In this document: one piece after another, positions 51,691 to 59,200 of the stretch
Position numbering within the stretch: the stretch's first letter is position 1
How the letters are laid out: each line of letters opens with the position of its first letter
Origin: Oscillospiraceae bacterium
Lineage (GTDB): Bacteria; Bacillota; Clostridia; Oscillospirales; Ruminococcaceae
Length of the DNA: 64,000 nt
Direction of reading: 5' to 3'
NCBI GenBank assembly: GCA_020024285.1
Contig: JAHHTZ010000004.1
Location: forward strand, 186,001-250,000
Made by a program: the position numbers and the translations under genes
The notes under the pieces: model-generated
The model's database searches: none
The model's input: only the letters and a program-made list of their open reading frames with translations
What the model was told of the DNA's origin: nothing

Positions 51691-52395
51691 TCATTCCATC
51701 ATCCCGTACTTCGTTTTGATGCGCCAGAGCTTTTTGAGCATCGGCTCTGCCGCGATCCACAAAAAGATCGCCGTTGCCGCAGCCTGAATCAGATTGACCT
51801 GCAAGCCTGCCGCCAAAACAGCGAGGATCGCCGCTCCGTCGGGGAGCTGTGCCCGAGAGAGCAGACCGCTCAGGTCGAGCACCGGACCGGTCAGCAAGAG
51901 GATGACAGCAACTCCGTAAACCGCAAGGATCTTCTTGGTGCAGCGTTCCTGATGATGATAGAACAAAAGCCCCGAAACAAATCCGCACAGCCCAAACGCC
52001 AGCATCTGCCACGGGGTCCACGGTCCCTGCCCGAAGATAAAGTTTGACACAAGGCAGCTGAGTGCGCCGCACAAAAAGCCTGCCTGTGCGCCGAGCGCTG
52101 CGCCGGTGATGATGATGACGGCAGCGAGCGGCTTAAAGAACGGCACCCAGATAAAGGCGGTGCGCGCAACCGCCGCGATGGCACTCATCACGGCAATGAT
52201 GATGAGCTCTCTCGCCTGAGGGCGTCGGTTTTCAAAGGAAAGGAAGAAGGCTCCAAGCGCGATGAGAGCCATGATTACGCTGAGAACATAGTATTTTCTC
52301 GGTCCCATATAGCGCACCAGGATCGTCAGGATCGGCAGGGTCAGGACAAGGAGCGCGCCGCTCAACAGCGTTTTTCCGCTTAATTTATTTGACAC
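51691..52395 (-). CDS. ECF transporter S component, probably corrinoid-specific
   Basis: 234 aa, about six membrane helices. The segment FGQGPWTPWQMLAFGLCGF and the ARTAFIWVPFFKPLAAVIIITG segment resemble S components predicted for cobalamin (CblT/CbrT-like; from memory). Start is a GTG overlapping the ATPase stop by 16 bp. The upstream cobalamin riboswitches support corrinoid as substrate. The S component alone sets specificity. Confidence 0.8.
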   Translation of the reverse strand: MSNKLSGKTLLSGALLVLTLPILTILVRYMGPRKYYVLSVIMALIALGAFFLSFENRRPQARELIIIAVMSAIAAVARTAFIWVPFFKPLAAVIIITGAALGAQAGFLCGALSCLVSNFIFGQGPWTPWQMLAFGLCGFVSGLLFYHHQERCTKKILAVYGVAVILLLTGPVLDLSGLLSRAQLPDGAAILAVLAAGLQVNLIQAAATAIFLWIAAEPMLKKLWRIKTKYGMME

Positions 52396-54044
52396 AGTTT
52401 GATCACATCCTCGTTGGTAATGGCATTTTGAAACAGGTGGCGGCTCATCCGGTTTGCCGCCGTGGTGTAGAAGCTGTTGCCCGAAAAGAATTTTCGCGGC
52501 GTTGTGGTCGTCAGGATGGAGCTGTCAAAAAACATCGAAATGCTGTCAGCATATTTTGCGCAGAACTCCACATCGTGCGACACCATCACGATGGTAACTC
52601 CCTGCGCTGTCAATCGCTTGAGCACCTGCGCGAGCTTTTCCTTCAAAAATCCATCGATGCCCTTTGTCGGTTCATCGAGAAGCAGGATCTTCGGGTCGGT
52701 CAAAAGCACCTTTGCAAGGGCGGCGCGCTGCTGCTCTCCGCCCGAAAGGTCGAAGGGATGCGTCTGCAAAAATCCTTCGCACTCCGTGTCCTGCACCGCC
52801 TGCGCGATCCGCGCCTTCTTTTCTTCCTCCGAAATTCCTTCGTCCAGCATCTCCATCAGATCCTCCTCCACCGTCTTGCAGACGAAGAGGGAGCGCGGGT
52901 CCTGCGGGAGCATCGCGAGATTTCCGCGGAAAAGCTCGCCTTTTTTGTACTTTTTCAGCTCCTTCCCATCGAGCAGCACCTTGCCGCTGTAGGGGGTGTT
53001 GATACCGCAGATGGTCTTGAGCATGGTGGATTTTCCGGCACCGTTGCCGCCCACCACGGCAAAGAGCTGTCCCTTTGGCACCTTGAGGGAGAGCCCGCGC
53101 AGGATGTCCCTGCCCTCTTTTTCATACCGAAACCACACTTCGCGCAGCTCGACGGCGATTTCCCGGTCGTCAGGAAGCTCCTCTTCCTCCACATGATCCA
53201 CCGTGACGGGGCGGTTTTCGTACCGCTGTGTCAGCCAGCTGCGCCCTTCACGCACTGTCAGCGGACAAAATCCGCTGTCCTGCACGCCGTAGAAGATCTG
53301 CACCGGAGAGGGCAGCGCATAGAAAATATCACAGTGCTGTTCACGCAGGAGTGCGCCGATGCGCTCCGGCTTGTCGCACGCGACCACTGCCCCGTTTTCC
53401 ATCACCACAACGCGGTCGGAACAGTGGAAAATATTTTCGAGACGGTGCTCCGTGATGATGACGGTGGTGCCAAGCTCAAGGTTTATTTTCTTGACGGTAT
53501 TGAGAAAATCAGCAGCGGCAATCGGGTCGAGCTGGGAGGTCGGCTCATCGAGGATGATGACGGAGGGCTGCATCGCCATCACGGAAGCGAGGTTGAGCAG
53601 CTGCTTTTGTCCGCCGGACAGCTCCGACACGCTGCGGTGAAACCACCCCTCGATCCCGAAATAGTTTGCCATCTCTGCAACACGCAGGCGGATGGTCTTT
53701 TGATCGGTCCCGAGATTTTCGAGTCCGAACGCCAGCTCGTGCCACACCTTGTCTGTGACGATCTGGTCGTCGGGGTTCTGCATCACAAAGCCGATCTCCG
53801 AGGACTGGGTGCGAAGATCCCACTCCTTGAGGGGCTTGCCCCGAAAGAGGATGTCCCCCTCGATTTCTCCGTAGGGTGCAAGCGCACTTTTGAGCTGAAG
53901 GAGCAGGGTCGATTTTCCGCTGCCGCTCCTGCCGCAGACGGTGATATACTCCCCCTGTTCGATGCCAAGCTCCACATGGTCGAGCGCCTGCCGTGCGGAC
54001 TGCGGATAGCGAAAACTTAAATTTTGGATCTTAAAATGTTCCAT
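52380..54044 (-). CDS. Double-domain ECF ATPase (EcfA1-EcfA2 fusion)
   Basis: 554 aa with two ABC ATPase domains in one chain. Domain 1: Walker A GRSGSGKST (~residue 39), signature LSGGQKQ (~142), Walker B VIILDEPT. Domain 2: GGNGAGKST (~332), LSGGEQQ, LLLDEPT. It powers uptake through the S and T components. It overlaps the upstream EcfT by 28 bp. Both domains keep their catalytic motifs, so both should hydrolyse ATP. Confidence 0.94.
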   Translation of the reverse strand: MEHFKIQNLSFRYPQSARQALDHVELGIEQGEYITVCGRSGSGKSTLLLQLKSALAPYGEIEGDILFRGKPLKEWDLRTQSSEIGFVMQNPDDQIVTDKVWHELAFGLENLGTDQKTIRLRVAEMANYFGIEGWFHRSVSELSGGQKQLLNLASVMAMQPSVIILDEPTSQLDPIAAADFLNTVKKINLELGTTVIITEHRLENIFHCSDRVVVMENGAVVACDKPERIGALLREQHCDIFYALPSPVQIFYGVQDSGFCPLTVREGRSWLTQRYENRPVTVDHVEEEELPDDREIAVELREVWFRYEKEGRDILRGLSLKVPKGQLFAVVGGNGAGKSTMLKTICGINTPYSGKVLLDGKELKKYKKGELFRGNLAMLPQDPRSLFVCKTVEEDLMEMLDEGISEEEKKARIAQAVQDTECEGFLQTHPFDLSGGEQQRAALAKVLLTDPKILLLDEPTKGIDGFLKEKLAQVLKRLTAQGVTIVMVSHDVEFCAKYADSISMFFDSSILTTTTPRKFFSGNSFYTTAANRMSRHLFQNAITNEDVIKLCQIN

Positions 54045-54907
54045 TTTATCTCCTCAAATATGATATAAACTGTTGGCAAAATCAGCAGCACAAGGTAGGC
54101 TGTGATGCCGATGTAAAAGACGGTGCTGCGCTGTGCCAAAACGATGGTCGGGATAAATTCAGAAGCTGCTGCCCCCTTGACCCAGCAGGTCACCATCACC
54201 GTGCAAAGCGCAATCAAAAGCACCTCGCTCCAAAGGTCGCGCCTCGTAAAGTGGTAGGACGAAAAGGACGTGCGCCCCTTTAAGCCGTATCCGCGGCTTT
54301 TCATCGAATCCGTTGTCGTGAGGGAATTTTCCAGCGCAAGCGAGGTGAGCGCCGACACCATCATCGTGCCGTTTTTGATCTGCTCCCTTCGCGAGCTGCC
54401 CTGTGTCCCCTTTCCGACACAGCTGCGCGCCGCCGAAATGGCGTGCAGCTTTCTCTCGTATTCCGGGATGAATTTTAAGATCATCGAAATGAGCAGCGAA
54501 ACCGCCGGAAAACACGCCCCAAACAGATAGAGAAACTGATCGGATGAAACGAGCGCATTGTAGCAGACAAACCAGTTTGCCACCGTGAAAAAGAGGAACG
54601 CAAGCACCATGCCGTACAAAAGCGCCTCAAGGGTGTATGCTCTGCCGCCCAGATAGGTGAACAGCACCGTATCACCGCGCGGATTGAACAGCGGATTGAT
54701 AAGCGATATTGCAAAAAATGCCGGGATAAAATATCCCAGCCTTTTTGTTGTGTTTTTTTCCAGCAGCAGCGCTGTCAGAAGGGAGCACAGTGCTGACACA
54801 ATCAAATAGATCGGATGGGTCAGCACCATTCCCCAAAAGAGAGCCATCATCAAAAACGTAACGGTGACGATGGGATGAAAGCGGTTGAAGTGGTCCTTAC
54901 GCTGCAT
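54017..54907 (-). CDS. ECF transporter T component, first copy
   Basis: 296 aa from an ATG at 54907 with AAAGGAG nine bases ahead. About five to six membrane helices; coupling segments AARSCVGKG and SMKSRGYGLKGRTSFS. It differs clearly from the second EcfT (50754-51689), so the complex may have two different T subunits. It follows the DUF4430 gene by ~26 bp. Confidence 0.9.
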   Translation of the reverse strand: MQRKDHFNRFHPIVTVTFLMMALFWGMVLTHPIYLIVSALCSLLTALLLEKNTTKRLGYFIPAFFAISLINPLFNPRGDTVLFTYLGGRAYTLEALLYGMVLAFLFFTVANWFVCYNALVSSDQFLYLFGACFPAVSLLISMILKFIPEYERKLHAISAARSCVGKGTQGSSRREQIKNGTMMVSALTSLALENSLTTTDSMKSRGYGLKGRTSFSSYHFTRRDLWSEVLLIALCTVMVTCWVKGAAASEFIPTIVLAQRSTVFYIGITAYLVLLILPTVYIIFEEIKWNILRSKI

Positions 54908-54932
54908 AAGCAATGCTCCTTTGACGTCAAAG

Positions 54933-56270
54933 CTAAACGCGTGCGCCGAGGTCCACGCCGAGCGAGCAGGTGTAGCGAAATTCGATGTAGTCCCCGTCGC
55001 TCAGCTCATACACCGACACTCCGCGGTCCGGATACCAGCCGTTGACATGGTACATCCAGCCGGAGCCATCGCCGCAGTCGAACTCGTACAGGTGGTTGAT
55101 GCCCTCAATGTAGTTGCTGCCAAATCCTGCATTCCAGCTGTATTCAAGCTGAATATCCGCGCTGCTGCATACACGTTTGAGCACGTCGAAGGCAGTTTCG
55201 CCCTCGGTAAATTCCACCTCGATCGGGTAAAGGATCATGCCGTCGCCGGGAACATAGCCGCTCTTGGACGGTTTGAGCTGATCCATATTGTCTAAAATCG
55301 TGCTGCAATCGATGGAGATCGTGGCAGTCATGGTCTGCTTGTCGGAGGGCTCGTCGCTGCGGTCTGCGTCCTTGCTTGGCTCGTTTTTGCCGGAATCCTT
55401 CTGCTCGATCTGGATGGAGCCTGGCTGCTGGGCAGCGGAGGGCTGCTCGGCCGGCGGCTGGGCGGCAGGCAGCTCGGCAGCAGGAGGATTTTCCATGACG
55501 ATGGGTTCCTTCTTTTCCTGCTGTGGCTGTTTCGGCGCTTCGTTTACCTTTTTGAGAAGTGCCTGACGGGTATATTCCTCGCGCTGTGCGATGACTGCTT
55601 CAAAGGTGGCGCTTTCGCTTTGGAGCGCTTCCCGCTCGGAGCGGGCGGCGCAGCTCAGGTCAAATCCGCTCAGGGACTGCGCCTCAAAGCTTCCTTTATT
55701 AAACGCACCATCCGACCCGACAAAGAGGCTTTCCCCGGTGCTCACTTCCATTTCCGTGTCGTCCTCATCAGACGAAACAAAAACGGAGCCGTCGAGCACA
55801 TAGAGGTTTGGCACGTTTTCGTAGAGCTTGAGGGAGAATGCAGCGTCTTCTGCACGGATCTGTCCGCCCTGATAGCGCAGGCTGACGGGAGATTTTGCGC
55901 TGTATTCCACATAAACGCTCCCCTCATCGAGGAGATATTCCTTTTTTCCTTCTGCCTGCGCGGTGGAAAGCTTCGTGTTTTCGTCGAGTGTCATCCGGGA
56001 GCTGTCCGAAAGATTCAGCGTTGCCTGTGCCTTTGTGAGCGTTGTGATGACATCGTCCGCGATGATGAGCGTTTCCAGCTCGAGCGTGTAGCCGATGCCC
56101 TTGCGCTGGATCTTGACTGTGCCTGTTGTGTCGGCAACCGTGGCGAAGGTCTGACCCTCCGCCGCCGAGCCGCCGCTTTTGAGATTGGTGACAAAGAAGA
56201 TACCGCCCAAAAGGATACCGATTGCCGCAAGCACCATCACGGTATTTAGGATGAGATTTTTACTTTTCAA
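54933..56270 (-). CDS. Membrane-anchored FecR-like / DUF4430 protein
   Basis: 445 aa from a TTG at 56270 (GAGGAAG ahead), overlapping the giant gene by 11 bp. One N-terminal helix (residues ~7-29), an extracytoplasmic FecR-like domain (~45-170), a Pro/Ala/Gln linker (~235-310), and a C-terminal DUF4430 (transcobalamin-like C-terminal) domain (~320-445) with GSGWMYHVNGWYPDRG and LSDGDYIEFRY. DUF4430 relatives bind cobalamin in animal carrier proteins, so this is a likely surface corrinoid binder. Confidence 0.85.
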   Translation of the reverse strand: MKSKNLILNTVMVLAAIGILLGGIFFVTNLKSGGSAAEGQTFATVADTTGTVKIQRKGIGYTLELETLIIADDVITTLTKAQATLNLSDSSRMTLDENTKLSTAQAEGKKEYLLDEGSVYVEYSAKSPVSLRYQGGQIRAEDAAFSLKLYENVPNLYVLDGSVFVSSDEDDTEMEVSTGESLFVGSDGAFNKGSFEAQSLSGFDLSCAARSEREALQSESATFEAVIAQREEYTRQALLKKVNEAPKQPQQEKKEPIVMENPPAAELPAAQPPAEQPSAAQQPGSIQIEQKDSGKNEPSKDADRSDEPSDKQTMTATISIDCSTILDNMDQLKPSKSGYVPGDGMILYPIEVEFTEGETAFDVLKRVCSSADIQLEYSWNAGFGSNYIEGINHLYEFDCGDGSGWMYHVNGWYPDRGVSVYELSDGDYIEFRYTCSLGVDLGARV

Positions 56271-59200
56271 TGTTTCTTCCTCTTTTGTTTTTGAAGTAAT
56301 ACTCCTTGATGATCGGCAGGGTGAGTGCAAGCAGGCACAGGATCATCAAGCTTTGAATGATCAAAAGAGCAACTGCCGCAATCAGGAAAACGTTTTTGTC
56401 TGCGCTGTCTGTACTCTTTTGCTTGCGATGAAGCTCCCCTGTGGAAGCTGTCAGCTTGCTGTTGAGGTCGAATGGAGAATTGCCGTCCTCATAGCGTACC
56501 ACAGCATAGTTTGAAAACTCTTTTGTTTCAAAGAGGGCGTTGGAGCCGAGGATCTGAGGCTTGATGTATTCGATGTTGCCCTCGTCATCGTAGTGGACGA
56601 TGCACAGATTGGTGGTGTCCGCCTGATTGAGCGGCAGGGAAACCTGGATGGCATCCTGCGGATGGTACTTGTCCCCTGTGAAGATATCGACTGGGGTGAT
56701 GTCCCACAGTCCGAGCACTTCACTGCTTCCGACCTTCTCCTGAAGGTCAGAAAGGACCTCAAGATCAGGACTTTGAGAAACATCGAGCTTTACAAACCAT
56801 TCTGTATTGGAGATGGTGATGCCGGAACGTGCATCCTGCTGGTTGATTTCTGCCAGAGCCTGCATGCTGCGCTCCAGCGATTCATAGTCGACCTGTGCGC
56901 GCTCTGCCTCGCTCATTGCGCTGTATTCGCGGAACAGCTCCATGATGGTGCGCTCTGCCATTGGGGAGATCGCATCTCCCGTCATCGGCAGCTGGTTGAT
57001 CACCTGATTGATCTGTGATGCGCTGGCAGAATCCAAAGAAACTGCCTGAGCTGCGGGAGCGGTAACCATGTGCGCATAGGAAGCGGCGTTTGGTGCCGGT
57101 GCAGCCATTTTGGATGGTGCGCTCTGCGATTTCAGCTGCTTGAGTGCTTTTTCTGCGTCAAGGAGTGTTTGCAGGTTGGTCACGAGCTTTTTCTGTGCAT
57201 CGCTGAGTGCATCGTAGGCTCTTCTTGCCGACTGGATCAGGGATTCGCTGCTGAGGGTGATGGTGGTGCCGATCTGTTTGATTTTGTCGATCACAACACC
57301 TGCCTGCTTGCCGCCCTGTTCCTTGAGCTGTTTGAGCTCGCGCTCTGCTTTGAGGAGCTTGCTGTAGTTTTTCACAAGGTCTTTTTCCTGCGGTTTGAGT
57401 CGGTTGTAGTAGGAACGTGCCTTTTTGATGTCATCCTCGCTGTCGAGGGTAACTTTACCGATGGAATCGATGAGGTCCATGACCCAATCCACCTGGCTGC
57501 TGCCCGATTTTTCAAGCTCTGCCAAGCGTTTCTCCGCTTTTACGAGGATGTCAAGGTTTTTGACGAGCTTTTTCTGCTCTGTGCTCAGATGTTCGTATGC
57601 TTCGCGCGCATTTTTAATGGCGATCTTGCTCTTGAGGGTCACAACGCCGATGGCTGCGATCTTGTCGTCCACAAGCTTTGCCGCCTGCAAATCCTTGAGC
57701 TGCTGCTCTGCATTGACAAGGATTTCGTACTCCTTGGCGCTGATTTTTAATTTTTCCTGCTCGCTGAGTGTTTCGTAGGCTTTGCGTGCCTCTGTGATCG
57801 CTTTTTCGCTTTGCAGGGTGATGACCTGATCGATGGCAGCGATCTTTTCTTTTACATCCTGTACCTTTTTGTCAGAATCTGCATTCTCCTTCTGAAGCTC
57901 TTCCAGTCGTTTTTCGGCAGCTTCGAGGTCTTTGAGGTTAGTAACCTTTTCTTTGAGCTTCTGAGGAAGGTCCTCGTAAGCCTTGCGTGCTGCCTTGATG
58001 ATCCCTTCCTTCTGGAGTGTAACCTCCTTGATGCTGTGAATCTGATCGATCACCGCATTGATAGCCGCCGCATTGTTTGGGTCCTTAATTTCGTTGAACT
58101 TCTTCTCTGCTGCAATCAGGGTATCATAATTTTTTACAAATGGTTTTTCCCCGTCACTGAGCTTTTCATAAGCGGCTCTTGCGTCGCGGATGAGCTGCTC
58201 CTTGTCGAGGGTCACTGTGCCGATGGCTGCGATTTTTTCTTCTGTCTGTTTTACAGTGTCGCTCTTTCCGACATGGATCTCAAAGTCAGGCAGTGTGCTG
58301 AAGTTGTCACTGAGGATCGGGGCGGCAAAGTTCGGGTCGCCCTTTCCATAAGCATCCTTGTCGCTTCCAAGCGGAGAGCCCCACCAGTTGCACTTGATGT
58401 GACCGCCTTCAAAGAGGTAGGTTTTCTCCTCCTTAAGGGTGACAACAAAGGAGTTGCTTGTTGCAAGGTCCCACTGGTGGCAGAAGCCGTGCAGCTCTCC
58501 CTGTTTATTTCCAAGCTCTTTGTTCTGATATACTACGCTGGAAGGCCAGGTATCCTTTTGGTTGAGATCGTCGTGACCGCCAAAGCATGGGTTATAGATG
58601 CTTGCCAGCTTATAAACTGGAATCGTAATGCCGCGGAAGCTCACGCGCACCTTGTCGTTGACCTGGAAGGGTTCGCCGTTGTTGCGAACCGGGTGATTGG
58701 GGTCGTTGACATTTTCGAGGATGATTTCGATTTTTCTGGCATCGATCACCTGGTAGCGGCTCTTTGTTCTACCGTCACGGTCGGTTGCTTTGATGCCGAT
58801 GATGTTGCTTTTATTTTCAAGCGGTAGGGTATACTCTCCGTTCGAGCCTTCGAGAACATGACCGTTGCAGGTCACTTCGATTTTTTCTGCTCCCGGCGCC
58901 TGTACTGTCATCGGGAGGGCAACAGAATCCCCCTCGGTAAAATAGATGGTATCGTAGGAGCGCCATTTGGAGATATCGGTGGTGATTTCGATTTCTGCCG
59001 GGGTATCGTTGACATCGTATACAACATAAGCGGTGTTCACGCGGCTGGATGCACCTGCCGAATCCTCCGCATCATAGGTAACTGCCACGATGGTGGTTCC
59101 GTTTTTCACAGCTTTTGCCTGTACTTTATCGCGGCTCTGTTCCCCGCTGAGCTCGATGGAGCTGCCGTAGAGGACTTCGAAGTGGAAAACAGGTCTTGTT

